Position numbers and translations under genes: made by a program
Assembly: GCF_007670255.1 (NCBI RefSeq)
Contig: NZ_SZVS01000005.1
Span: forward strand, 62,001-126,000
Direction: 5' to 3'
DNA length: 64,000 nucleotides
Source: Paenarthrobacter nicotinovorans
Lineage (GTDB): Bacteria > Actinomycetota > Actinomycetes > Actinomycetales > Micrococcaceae
The notes under the pieces: model-generated
What the model was told of the DNA's origin: nothing
The model's database searches: none
What the model saw: only the letters and a program-made list of their open reading frames with translations
Shown: positions 1-7,948 of the stretch, piece after piece
How positions within the stretch are numbered: the first letter of the stretch is position 1
Layout of the letters: every line of letters begins with the position of its first letter

Positions 1-904
1 GCTGCGCAACGCACTTGTTCAGACCGGCGACGGCGGAACCGTGCGTGCCGTCGATCTGGAACTCAACCAGTTCGTCGCGGTAGACGCGGACGGCCCAGGA
101 GGAGTTGATCTGGCCGATGACCTCGTCGCCCCCCGGCGTCTCGAGCTCGAAAATGCCGTACGAGGCGTCATCCGCGGTGGCCTTGTATTCCTTGCCGGCC
201 TCGTCCCAGCGGGCGGGGATGTGCGTAGCGGTCTTGGCGTTCACGCTCTTGACCTTGCCGATGATGCCTTCGAGCACGTAGTTCCAGTGGCAGAACATGT
301 CCGTGGTCATTCCGCCGCCATCTTCCTTGCGGTAGTTCCAGGACGGACGCTGGGCAGCCTGTACGTCGCCTTCGAAGACCCAGTAGCCGAACTCGCCGCG
401 GATGGAGAGGATGCGTCCGAAGAAGCCCTCGTCCACCAGGCGCCGCAGCTTGACCAGGCCGGGGAGGTACAGCTTGTCGTGGACCACGCCTGCCGTGACG
501 CCGGCTTCCTTGCCGATCCGGGCGAGCTCGATCGCTTCTTCCAGGGTCTCGGCGGTGGGCTTCTCGGTGAAGATGTGCTTGCCGGCGCGCATGGCCTTCT
601 TGAGGGTGGCTGCGCGGAGACTGGTCATGGAGGCGTCGAAGATGATGTCCACGGTGGGGTCGTTGATGACGGCGTCCAGGTCCGTGGTCCATTCGGAGAC
701 CTTGTGAAGCTCTGCGAGCTCGCGGATCTTGGCTTCGTTCCGGCCAACCAGGATCGGTTCCACCTGGACCTTGGTGCCGTCTTCAAGGGTGAAGCCGCCG
801 GCGTCGCGAATGGGGAGGATGGACCGCAGCAGATGCTGGCGGTAGCCCATCCGGCCGGTGATGCCGTTCATGGCGATGCGGATCGTCTTTGTTTCGAAGC
901 CCAT
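1..904 (-). CDS. Gfo/Idh/MocA-family NAD(P)-dependent oxidoreductase (3' end cut by window)
   Basis: Translating the minus strand from ATG at 904 gives at least 301 residues without a stop, running off the left edge. The reading starts MGFETKTIRIAMNGITGRMG (a Rossmann-type nucleotide-binding start) and contains KHIFTEKPTAETLEEA, the conserved EKP motif of Gfo/Idh/MocA enzymes, followed by the typical central C-terminal region with GEFGYWVFEG and a metal/substrate-site-like DMFCHWNYV. A GGAGA Shine-Dalgarno lies 5 nt before the ATG. The family oxidises or reduces sugars, inositols and related polyols with NAD(P)H; the substrate cannot be read here. It is divergent from a LacI-type repressor and shares two operator-like palindromes with it, so it is probably a sugar- or polyol-catabolic gene of that regulon. 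Confidence 0.88.
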   Translation of the reverse strand, partial: MGFETKTIRIAMNGITGRMGYRQHLLRSILPIRDAGGFTLEDGTKVQVEPILVGRNEAKIRELAELHKVSEWTTDLDAVINDPTVDIIFDASMTSLRAATLKKAMRAGKHIFTEKPTAETLEEAIELARIGKEAGVTAGVVHDKLYLPGLVKLRRLVDEGFFGRILSIRGEFGYWVFEGDVQAAQRPSWNYRKEDGGGMTTDMFCHWNYVLEGIIGKVKSVNAKTATHIPARWDEAGKEYKATADDASYGIFELETPGGDEVIGQINSSWAVRVYRDELVEFQIDGTHGSAVAGLNKCVAQ

Positions 905-983
905 GTTTTCTCCAGTGCCTGATGTGCCGGTCGCTGTGCGGATGCCGGTGCTTGGTTGGTCTTGTCTTGGGAGAGCGCCCATC

Positions 984-1000
984 TTGGAAAGCGCATTCCC
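984..1000. promoter_or_regulatory. LacI-type operator copy 1
   Basis: TTGGAAAGCGCATTCCC is an imperfect palindrome centred on GCGC, as in LacI/GalR-family operators. It lies in the divergent spacer between the oxidoreductase and the LacI gene, 80 nt upstream of the oxidoreductase start. A second copy lies 49 bp further on and a third upstream of the isomerase. Confidence 0.65.
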
Positions 1001-1032
1001 GCTGAGATTGATGATGCACCACGGAATGCCCT

Positions 1033-1049
1033 TTGGCAAGCGCTTTCCC
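1033..1049. promoter_or_regulatory. LacI-type operator copy 2
   Basis: TTGGCAAGCGCTTTCCC matches copy 1 at 15 of 17 positions and is 71 nt upstream of the lacI start. Two copies 49 bp apart in one divergent promoter region suggest repression of both genes, possibly cooperative binding or autoregulation. Confidence 0.65.
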
Positions 1050-1119
1050 AGAATTGGCGAGGAACTGCCATAATTTTCTTAGCGCCAGCCCCGGCGCTTG
1101 AAGAAGAGGAGTCTCCCCT

Positions 1120-2139
1120 TTGGCCGCCAGCACACTGAGTGAAGTTGCCCGCCTGGCCGGGGTCTCCCTGGCTACGGCCTCCCGGGTTCTGAACGGCTCG
1201 TCCCGGAAGCCCGCCGAGGAGATCGCGGAGCGGGTCCGGGAGGCCGCCGACAAGCTCGGCTACATTCCCAACGCCCAGGCCCAGGCTCTTGCGAAATCCA
1301 GCTCCGGACTCATCGGACTGGTAGTCCACGACATCGCGGATCCCTACTTCTCAGCCATCGCGCGCGGCGTCCAGGAGGCCGCCCGAAAGCAGAACCGCAT
1401 GGTGTTGCTGGCCAGCACCTCCGGAGCTCCCATGGATGAGAAGGAAGCGGTAGCTGCCTTCGCCGCACGCCGCGCCGACTCCATCGTGATCGCAGGGTCC
1501 CGCTCTGCACGGGAAGAAGACCAGCAGGGCAACGCGGAACTGGCTGCTGAGTTGGATAGATATTGCCGCAACGGGGGACAGGTGGGCGTGGTAGGCCACC
1601 CCGTCGTGGGAGCTGCCGCTTCGGAGGGCTACCACGTGGTGAAGGTTCCCAATGAGGAGCTTGCTTCCGGGCTCGCCGAGCAACTTTCGGCCCACCATGA
1701 CGGCGGATTCGTGATCATCGCCGGTCCGGAGGGGCTGTTCACCTCAGACGACCGCGTCCGCGGCTTCCAGCGTGGCTTGTCCGACGCCGGCCGTCCGGCT
1801 GCCGAAGTCATCCGCACCGGGTTCAATCGTGCCGGAGGTTTCGAGGCGGGCCAGGCGCTGGCGGAACGCATCAAGTCCTCGAAAGAACGGCTCTGCATCT
1901 TCGCCGTCAACGATGTCATGGCCATCGGGGTCGCGGCTGCCCTCCGGCCGGAGGGTGTGTGGATTCCCCGCGATGCCACTGTTGCCGGCTTTGACGACAT
2001 TGAGACCCTGCGTGACTTCCGCCCCGCCCTGTCCACGGTTCACCTGCCCCTGGAAGACATTGGGCGCCTCGCAGCCGGCGATCAGGACACTCCTCCGGTC
2101 AGCGGATCCGTGCAGCTGCGCCGTAGCACCGAGTTCTAA
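1120..2139 (+). CDS. LacI-family transcriptional regulator
   Basis: 339-residue repressor. The N-terminal helix-turn-helix is clear (TLSEVARLAGVSLATASRVL, about residues 5-24) and is followed by the hinge helix and a periplasmic-binding-protein-like effector domain (GLVVHDIADPYFSAI and later FAVNDVMAIGV, VAGFDDI). It starts at TTG 1120, where the AAGAAGAGGAG ribosome-binding site is 8 nt upstream and the HTH register fits. Length is normal for the family. Gene order (divergent oxidoreductase, convergent isomerase) and three similar operators point to a local sugar or polyol regulator. The effector is unknown. Confidence 0.92.
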   Translation: MAASTLSEVARLAGVSLATASRVLNGSSRKPAEEIAERVREAADKLGYIPNAQAQALAKSSSGLIGLVVHDIADPYFSAIARGVQEAARKQNRMVLLASTSGAPMDEKEAVAAFAARRADSIVIAGSRSAREEDQQGNAELAAELDRYCRNGGQVGVVGHPVVGAAASEGYHVVKVPNEELASGLAEQLSAHHDGGFVIIAGPEGLFTSDDRVRGFQRGLSDAGRPAAEVIRTGFNRAGGFEAGQALAERIKSSKERLCIFAVNDVMAIGVAAALRPEGVWIPRDATVAGFDDIETLRDFRPALSTVHLPLEDIGRLAAGDQDTPPVSGSVQLRRSTEF

Positions 2140-2237
2140 GGCCTGGTTGTGCCGAGATCGCTGGAAACCTGCCATTTCACCGCAAGCTTCCATACGAAAC
2201 CGCAGCGTTGCAGCGAACTCGATGCCGTGCCCCCGCC

Positions 2238-3011
2238 CTAGTCCTCGCCCAGGGTGAGCGCGTGCAGGAAGGCGGCGTCGCTGAGCACGTTGTTCGGGAG
2301 GTCGTCCTGGACGAACTCCAACATGATGTCCAGGTCCTTGCCGTTGCCGCGCAGGACATCGGCGACCGTCTGCCAGAGTCCGGCCCGGTTCCGCAGTGGA
2401 AATCGCTCGCCCGCCGGTCCCCAGGAGAAGCAGTGGACGCCCGCCACATGCGGGAGGACCTCGTGCAGCGAGTCCAGCGCCTGCTGGTCTGAAAGCCCGA
2501 CGGCGGGTTGCCAGTAGGTGCCCACGTTCCGGTGATTCACCCTGTCCAGCAGTTCGAGCGTCGTTGCGGGGGAGTCCGTGAGGGTGTTGCCGTGGTACTC
2601 GAAGGCTACGGCGATCCCGCGTCCTGCGGCGATGTCCGCGATGCGCCGGGTGTCAGTGACCACGGCTTCCCAATGATCCGCAGTGGCCACCGCCGACCCC
2701 AGTTCACCGGCCCAGATCCGGATGCGTGGCGCGCCAAGAGCTTCCGCCAGGTCAAGGTCCCGCCCGAAATCGCTGAAGGCCCCGGCCCGGTAGTACGAGC
2801 CGAGCGAGAGTACCGCGAGGCCGGCTTCCGTGGTCGCCTGCCTCGCCTGGCGGGCGGACGCGGCGTCGCTGACGTGCACATCCGTACCCCATTCGATCCC
2901 TGCCAGGCCTGCTTCAGCCGAAATCCGGACGACGTCGTCTATCCCGTAGGAGCGGAGGGTAACGGAACAGATCCCGGGGGTGAGGTCAGCCAGGGTGGTG
3001 AGGTCGATCAT
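2238..3011 (-). CDS. Sugar phosphate isomerase/epimerase (TIM barrel, AP-endonuclease-2 family)
   Basis: 257-residue protein of the xylose-isomerase-like TIM-barrel superfamily. Recognisable pieces are GIEWGTDVHV, RIADIAAGRGIAVAFEYHGN with its metal-ligand-type Glu, and GTYWQPAVGLSDQQALDSL. Members isomerise or epimerise keto-sugars and polyol intermediates such as inosose or tagaturonate relatives; the substrate is not readable. The gene is convergent with lacI, and its upstream region carries a third LacI-type operator, so it probably works in the same catabolic route as the oxidoreductase at the left edge. Confidence 0.82.
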   Translation of the reverse strand: MIDLTTLADLTPGICSVTLRSYGIDDVVRISAEAGLAGIEWGTDVHVSDAASARQARQATTEAGLAVLSLGSYYRAGAFSDFGRDLDLAEALGAPRIRIWAGELGSAVATADHWEAVVTDTRRIADIAAGRGIAVAFEYHGNTLTDSPATTLELLDRVNHRNVGTYWQPAVGLSDQQALDSLHEVLPHVAGVHCFSWGPAGERFPLRNRAGLWQTVADVLRGNGKDLDIMLEFVQDDLPNNVLSDAAFLHALTLGED

Positions 3012-3025
3012 CGGAACAGGATAGC

Positions 3026-3042
3026 GGGAATGCGCTTACCCG
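3026..3042. promoter_or_regulatory. LacI-type operator copy 3
   Basis: GGGAATGCGCTTACCCG, 15 nt upstream of the isomerase ATG, matches the reverse complement of copy 1 (GGGAATGCGCTTTCCAA) at 13 of 17 positions. It links the isomerase to the LacI regulon. Confidence 0.55.
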
Positions 3043-3077
3043 GGTAGCGTCGGCGTTCATTCGAACACCTTCGAAGG

Positions 3078-3932
3078 CTAATTCGACTTGCTCAGCGTCC
3101 GACCCATGATGGCCTGGGTCAAGGCGTCAATGACCTCCGCGTTGGCCAGCGGATTGCGGATCAGCGTGAAGTCGACGTCGCCCACCGGCGGCAGGCCGAA
3201 CCGCTGGGTGATCACCTTCAAGTCCTCCGGAACGAGTGAAGCGGGCATGACGGCAACCCCAATGCCGGCCCGCACTGCGGCCAGGACACCGCTGATCTGC
3301 TTGGTGCTGCAGGTGATCCGCCACGTGCGGCCCGCGGCTTCCAAGGCGTCAATGGCGAGCTTTCTGCTGAGGCTCGGGGCGGGGTAGGCGATCAGGGGGA
3401 CAGGAGCGCCGGGTTCCAGGACTGTCTGCTCAACACCCACCCACGCGAAGTTGTCATGCCGGACCACGGTTCCCTCCTTGGCCCCGGCCACCCATTTGAC
3501 GAACACCAGATCCAGCTGGCCCGCGTTGAGCCGTTTGTAGAGTTGGTCGCTTTGGCTGACCGTGAGTTCAAGGTTGATCTGCGGGTACAACTGCCGGAAT
3601 TCGCGCAGGATCCGTGGCAGGCCCGTGATGGCGAGGTCGTCGGCAGTGCCGAAACGGAGGCGCCCGCGCATGGCCGATCCTGAAAAGTAGCGGGCAGCCG
3701 AATCGTGGGCCGCCAGAATGCTGCGGGCGAAACCGGCCATGGCGTCCCCGTTGTCGGTGAGCCTGACCTCGCGCGTATCGCGGGCAACGAGAACCCGCTT
3801 GGCGGCTGCTTCCAACTTCCGGACGTGCTGGCTCACTGTCGGCTGGGCGAGTCCAAGCCGTTCGGCGGCCTTGGTGAAACTCAGCGTTTCCGCGACGGCG
3901 AGGAAGGAGCGGAGCTGGACAGGTTCGAACAC
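3078..3932 (-). CDS. LysR-family transcriptional regulator
   Basis: 284 residues from GTG 3932; the frame stays open upstream, but this start has AGGAG 5 nt before it and puts the HTH at the expected position (VQLRSFLAVAETLSFTKAAE, then LGLAQPTVSQHVRKLE). The C-terminal half is a type 2 periplasmic-binding-fold effector domain (GRLRFGTADDLAITGLPRIL, LDLVFVKW, GIGVAVMP). It is divergent from an MFS exporter with a 17-bp perfect interrupted palindrome in the shared spacer, so it probably controls itself and that transporter. The inducer is unknown. Confidence 0.92.
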   Translation of the reverse strand: MFEPVQLRSFLAVAETLSFTKAAERLGLAQPTVSQHVRKLEAAAKRVLVARDTREVRLTDNGDAMAGFARSILAAHDSAARYFSGSAMRGRLRFGTADDLAITGLPRILREFRQLYPQINLELTVSQSDQLYKRLNAGQLDLVFVKWVAGAKEGTVVRHDNFAWVGVEQTVLEPGAPVPLIAYPAPSLSRKLAIDALEAAGRTWRITCSTKQISGVLAAVRAGIGVAVMPASLVPEDLKVITQRFGLPPVGDVDFTLIRNPLANAEVIDALTQAIMGRTLSKSN

Positions 3933-3991
3933 GGAACTCCTCAAAGCGCAGGTCAGCGCAGGGCACGGGTGCTGCGCGGGGGACGGGAGCC

Positions 3992-4008
3992 CATTGCATT
4001 CCGCAATG
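3992..4008. promoter_or_regulatory. LysR-type box in divergent promoter
   Basis: CATTGCATTCCGCAATG has perfect 6-bp arms around a 5-bp spacer and contains a T-N11-A core, the classic LysR half-site geometry. It lies about 60 nt from the LysR start and 90 nt from the MFS start. Confidence 0.6.
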
Positions 4009-4098
4009 CTAGTTATAGGCGCAATACGCTTCCACAATTGCTGCTGGCAACCCTAGCGTTAAACGCATCCCACCGAAACTCCCATCCGAGGACTACTT

Positions 4099-5499
4099 TT
4101 GGCACCCCCACCGCCTTCAGCGGCACACGTCAGCCAGCCCGTCATCGATTCCCTGTCCGCTGGTCCCCTGCCGGAGACAAAGCAGCCGGACACCGTCACC
4201 CAGCCACTCGCGGTCGTGAGTGAAAAGCTGCCCTGGCGGCACACCTTCATTTCCCTGAAGGTGCCCAACTTCAGGATCTTCGCGATCGGCCACTTCATCG
4301 CGGTCATCGCCATCTGGATGCAGCGCATCGCCCAAGACTGGATGGTGCTCCAACTCTCCGGTTCCGTCACCGCCGTCGGAATTACCGTGGCGCTGCAGTT
4401 CATGCCGTCCCTGTTCCTTGGCCCCTGGGGAGGCATGATTGCCGACCGCTTCGCCAAACGGAAAATCCTCATCATCTGCCAGTCGGCGGCAGCGGTGCTT
4501 GCGGCCGTCCTTGCGACACTGTCACTCACCCACACCGTGCAGGTCTGGCATGTCTACGTGATCGCGTTGGTTCTGGGCTTCGTCACGGTCCTTGACCAGC
4601 CCGCCCGGCAGGTGTTCGTCAATGAACTCGTCGGACCCACGTATCTGCGCAACGCCATCAGCGTCAACTCCACCACGTTCCAGCTTGGCGGGCTCATCGG
4701 CCCTGCCCTCGCAGGCTGGTTGCTGACCGCCGTCGGTGCGGGCTGGGCTTTCGCCGGGAACGCCGTGGCCTGCTGCTCCACCGTGGCCATGTTGATGATC
4801 CTCCGGAAGGACCAGCTCCACCTCAGCCAGCCAACGCCGCGGAAGAAGGGCATGCTGCGCGAAGGCCTCAACTACGCGCTCAGCAAGCCGACCATCTACT
4901 GGCCGTGGCTGATGGCCGGATTCGTGGCTGTTTTCGCCATGAGCCTGCCGGTCCTGCTGGCCGCCTTCGCGGACCACGTGTACGACGCCGGTGCCGGAGG
5001 CTACGGACTGCTGAACGCCATGGTTGCGCTCGGTGCGCTGACAGGTGCCATTGCGTCCACCCGCCGCAGGCAGCTGCGGTTGCGCTCGGTGGTGCTCTCC
5101 GCCGGTCTGTACGGACTGATGCTCTGCCTGTCATCGGTGATGCCATCCATGGTGTTGTTTAGCGCGACCATGGTCCTCTCCGGTTTTTGGTGCCTGATGT
5201 TCCTCACCGCCGCCAACCAGATGGTCCAAACCAGTTCCAATATGAGCATCCGCGGCCGGGTCATGAGCCTCTACCTGGTGGTGCTCATCGGCGGCCAGGC
5301 CATCGGCGGTCCCATGATGGGCTGGCTTGCCGAGCACCTCGGTCCGCAGCTGGCCATCCTCGTGGCGGGCGGGGTGCCGGCCATCGCTGCTGCGGTAGTC
5401 GCCGTCGTCCTTGCCCGGAAGTCCTCGCTGCACATCAAGGTGGACCTGCGGGACCGGCGCCGGGTCCTTCGGATCGTGCAGGAGCCGCAGACGGCCTGA
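4099..5499 (+). CDS. MFS transporter (EntS/MFS_3-like exporter)
   Basis: 466-residue, 12-helix major facilitator. After a roughly 40-residue cytoplasmic N-terminus come FRIFAIGHFIAVIAIWMQRI and the loop 2-3 motif GGMIADRFAKRK, the DRxGRR-type signature of MFS proteins; the central loop is around residues 225-255. The arrangement resembles the enterobactin-exporter-like MFS_3 group of drug and metabolite efflux pumps. The start is TTG 4099 with a weak GAGGAC site. It is divergent from LysR and probably controlled by it. Substrate unknown. Confidence 0.85.
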   Translation: MAPPPPSAAHVSQPVIDSLSAGPLPETKQPDTVTQPLAVVSEKLPWRHTFISLKVPNFRIFAIGHFIAVIAIWMQRIAQDWMVLQLSGSVTAVGITVALQFMPSLFLGPWGGMIADRFAKRKILIICQSAAAVLAAVLATLSLTHTVQVWHVYVIALVLGFVTVLDQPARQVFVNELVGPTYLRNAISVNSTTFQLGGLIGPALAGWLLTAVGAGWAFAGNAVACCSTVAMLMILRKDQLHLSQPTPRKKGMLREGLNYALSKPTIYWPWLMAGFVAVFAMSLPVLLAAFADHVYDAGAGGYGLLNAMVALGALTGAIASTRRRQLRLRSVVLSAGLYGLMLCLSSVMPSMVLFSATMVLSGFWCLMFLTAANQMVQTSSNMSIRGRVMSLYLVVLIGGQAIGGPMMGWLAEHLGPQLAILVAGGVPAIAAAVVAVVLARKSSLHIKVDLRDRRRVLRIVQEPQTA

Positions 5500-5535
5500 T
5501 TCCGGGCGGATCAGTCGTCTGGTCTCCAAGCATGG

Positions 5536-5572
5536 AAACAAAAGAACCCCGGATCCATTGGATCCGGGGTTC
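5536..5572 (-). terminator. Rho-independent terminator of the tRNA-Gly gene
   Basis: Perfect 13-bp stem (GAACCCCGGATCC at 5544-5556 with its complement at 5560-5572) and a 3-nt loop. Read on the minus strand it is followed by TTTTGTTT, as expected for an intrinsic terminator just after the tRNA 3' end. It also lies beyond the convergent MFS gene. Confidence 0.85.
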
Positions 5573-5578
5573 GCTGTG

Positions 5579-5649
5579 AGCGGGCGACGGGAATCGAACC
5601 CGCGTATCGAGCTTGGGAAGCTAGCGCTCTACCATTGAGCTACGCCCGC
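5579..5649 (-). tRNA. tRNA-Gly (anticodon CCC)
   Basis: 71-nt cloverleaf: acceptor GCGGGCG, D-arm GCTC/GAGC, anticodon loop TTCCCAA giving anticodon CCC, and T-loop TTCGATT, ending with discriminator T. CCA is not encoded. The anticodon stem reads CTAGC against GCTCG, leaving one T-C mismatch at the second pair (28:42). It decodes GGG glycine codons. Confidence 0.95.
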
Positions 5650-5750
5650 ACTGCCGGCGGAAATCCACCGGGCGAGTCCTAGCTTAGCGCAGTTGTGGGA
5701 CTCCTCCTGACAAGCGCTCCCGGCCGGGCCCAACGTACGCGGCGGGGTGC

Positions 5751-7292
5751 CTACTTGAACAGTTTCATGCCGTTCCAGCCGATGCCCACCTGCCGTTGTG
5801 CGCCCCATACGCCACTGCCCAATCCGTAGTCCACCAGGTACCCGTCGACTGTTTGAGCGGTGATGCTGCGCGTTCCCGGGCCCGACAAACCGAAGCTTGG
5901 GACAAGGGCTTTCATGGTTCCCCACCCGGATCCGATGCTGCTGGGCAGTCCCTTAAAACCGCCGACGCCGTTGCCCGGGTAGCTGAGCAGGATTCCGGAG
6001 GTGGTGGTGGCGAGGATGTCGTTGGCGCCGTCCGCGTCCCAATCGGCCATGGTGAGGCCCATGCCGGCCCACCCGGTCCCGATGTCGACCCGGTACGTCA
6101 GCGCCCTGCCGGACGTGTTGGGGTAGTAGCGCAGACCGCCGTCAGGGAAGTAGCCCACGACGCCCGGGTAGCCCTGGTTGCTGGACCACTTCCCGACTGT
6201 GATGGTCATGGCGTCCCAGTCGCCGGTGCCAACGACAATCTGCGTGGAGAAAGCCCCGCCGGGCCAGCCCTTGAACAGACCCAGGGTCCCGTTGCTCCAC
6301 TGAGCCAGGAGATCGTAGACGCCGTCCGAATCCCAATCGACCACGAACGCCTGCTTCAACCCAGTCCAGTTGGAACCGATCTGTACCGGCGCTCCGTAGC
6401 CACCGCTGGCCAGCGCCGGGTAGCGGAGCAGCCGTCCCGCTCCGTCCGCGGCGACGATGTCCGCCCCGGAAGTGATGCTCGAATAGATGGCTGGGTTGCC
6501 GGCAAAGTACTGCTCCAGAGTGGCAAAGCCCCGGCGCTTCATGTCGGTTGCCAGGTCCACACCGACGTAGCGCAGGTGCCACGGCTCATAGCTGTACCCC
6601 GTGATGTTCGTGTAGCCGTTGGGGTAGCGGATGATGAAGCCATATTTGTACGCATTCGCCGCCACCCACATACCCGCGGCAGTGTCGCCAAAGCAGGTGC
6701 TGAGCCCGCAGGAACCGTTGGCGTTGCCGACGTCCACCGCCAACCCCGTTTGGTGCTCGCTGTAGCCGGGCCGGGCCGAGATCAGGTCTGCTTGGGCCTG
6801 GCCATACAGGCTGACGTAATAGGCATAAACCTGTTGCTGCTGCGCGTAGGAACGGTAACCGCTCACCACTGCCAGCCCACCCGTACCGGCATCGGCGGCG
6901 CCTTGGAACAGCCCGTTCAGCCAGGCCGCCGCCTGGGCCCGCAGATATTGGCCCGAACCACGGGCGTTCACCAGGTCACCCGGTGCGTAGGTCACCGGGT
7001 TCAGTGGTCGGGCCTTGTTCACCAGAACAGACTGGTTGGCAGGATCGCCCACGGGGTCGAGCGCCGGAAGAGGATTGGCCGCCGACGGCACCAGCGCATT
7101 CACGACGGCGGCAGTTGCCTTGGCGGGGCTGGCGGCGGTGGTTGAGGTGGCCGGTGCCGCTGTTGCGTTGCCGGCTGTTGCGGGGGCCGCGGCAGCGAGG
7201 CCGCCGGCCAGGACGGTGGCGAGGAAGGCAGCGCAAGCCGCCAACCGGCGTCGGCCATTCTTCGGTGTTCCTGCTTGATCCTGAACCCGCAT
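5751..7292 (-). CDS. Secreted M15-family D-Ala-D-Ala carboxypeptidase with FG-GAP/VCBS C-terminus
   Basis: 513 residues. A basic N-terminus and hydrophobic stretch with an Ala-rich cleavage region form a signal peptide (about residues 14-40). The M15/VanY domain (about 90-270) has SGYRS, SEHQTGLAVD with the first zinc ligands, and EPWHLRYVG with the later Glu/His residues. The C-terminal half (about 280-513) has repeated FG-GAP/VCBS-like units such as VDWDSDGVYDLLAQ and ADWDADGANDILAT. It should trim D-Ala-D-Ala in peptidoglycan outside the membrane, with the repeats forming a propeller-like binding module. GGGGGCGAC precedes the ATG. Confidence 0.88.
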   Translation of the reverse strand: MRVQDQAGTPKNGRRRLAACAAFLATVLAGGLAAAAPATAGNATAAPATSTTAASPAKATAAVVNALVPSAANPLPALDPVGDPANQSVLVNKARPLNPVTYAPGDLVNARGSGQYLRAQAAAWLNGLFQGAADAGTGGLAVVSGYRSYAQQQQVYAYYVSLYGQAQADLISARPGYSEHQTGLAVDVGNANGSCGLSTCFGDTAAGMWVAANAYKYGFIIRYPNGYTNITGYSYEPWHLRYVGVDLATDMKRRGFATLEQYFAGNPAIYSSITSGADIVAADGAGRLLRYPALASGGYGAPVQIGSNWTGLKQAFVVDWDSDGVYDLLAQWSNGTLGLFKGWPGGAFSTQIVVGTGDWDAMTITVGKWSSNQGYPGVVGYFPDGGLRYYPNTSGRALTYRVDIGTGWAGMGLTMADWDADGANDILATTTSGILLSYPGNGVGGFKGLPSSIGSGWGTMKALVPSFGLSGPGTRSITAQTVDGYLVDYGLGSGVWGAQRQVGIGWNGMKLFK

Positions 7293-7510
7293 GTCGCCCC
7301 CAGTCGGTTTTTCTCCAGCGGCAGGACTCTACCCGGCACGGCGGCGCGTGTCAGCAGTGTGCGCTAAAAAGTCATCAGGTAACCATTCGATCAAGGCTCG
7401 GTGGTCGTGTGTCGCGGTCGGCGCCGCGCTGACTATTCTGAAGGTGTTAGCTGCAGTGTATGGGGAACCCGGCTACGACATTTGAACCGTAGGCCGAAAG
7501 TGGGTTTTCC

Positions 7511-7948
7511 GTGGCATTCGCAGCCAATGAAGTGGTGATCAGTCGGGACGCCATGACCGTTTACGGTTTCCTTATGGACGGCATGAACAACTCGCTCTGG
7601 CGTCCGGACGTGCGCAGCATCGCGCTGCGTTCGGGCATCCGTGGCCAGAAAGGCGCGTTGTACCAGCAGACGGTGGCAGGACCCGGTGGCCGGCCCATCG
7701 CAGCGGACTTCACCATCACCGAGGCCCGCCCTGGAGCGGAAGTCCGGTACGCCGTCGTCGCTGGACCCGCCCGCCCAACAGGCGGCTACTACCTCAGTAC
7801 CGAAGGCGCCACTACCCGGCTCCGCTTCGCGCTGGAGTACCACCCCAAAGGGCTGCGGAAGCTCATGAACGGGATGATCCAGAAGGCGCTGGAAGACGAA
7901 GTCGGACAGCTGGAACGGCTCAAGACCGCCATCGAGGCCAGCTCCTAG
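7511..7948 (+). CDS. SRPBCC-family protein (polyketide cyclase/dehydrase-like)
   Basis: 145 residues from GTG 7511. The N-terminal half fits the START/Bet v 1-like SRPBCC fold (VISRDAMTVYGFLMDGMNNS with a WRPD turn), with a C-terminal helix (GMIQKALEDEVGQLERLKT). Such proteins bind hydrophobic ligands or lipids; no catalytic residue set is recognisable. Its TAG stop overlaps that of the convergent CAP-protein gene through a shared CTAG. The promoter lies in the 218-bp spacer shared with the M15 gene, where nothing else stands out. Confidence 0.75.
   Translation: MAFAANEVVISRDAMTVYGFLMDGMNNSLWRPDVRSIALRSGIRGQKGALYQQTVAGPGGRPIAADFTITEARPGAEVRYAVVAGPARPTGGYYLSTEGATTRLRFALEYHPKGLRKLMNGMIQKALEDEVGQLERLKTAIEASS

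Noticed and set aside
5796..7145. 449-codon plus-strand frame opposite the M15 peptidase
   Set aside because: No recognisable domain, and the opposite strand encodes a complete secreted peptidase with signal peptide and zinc motifs.
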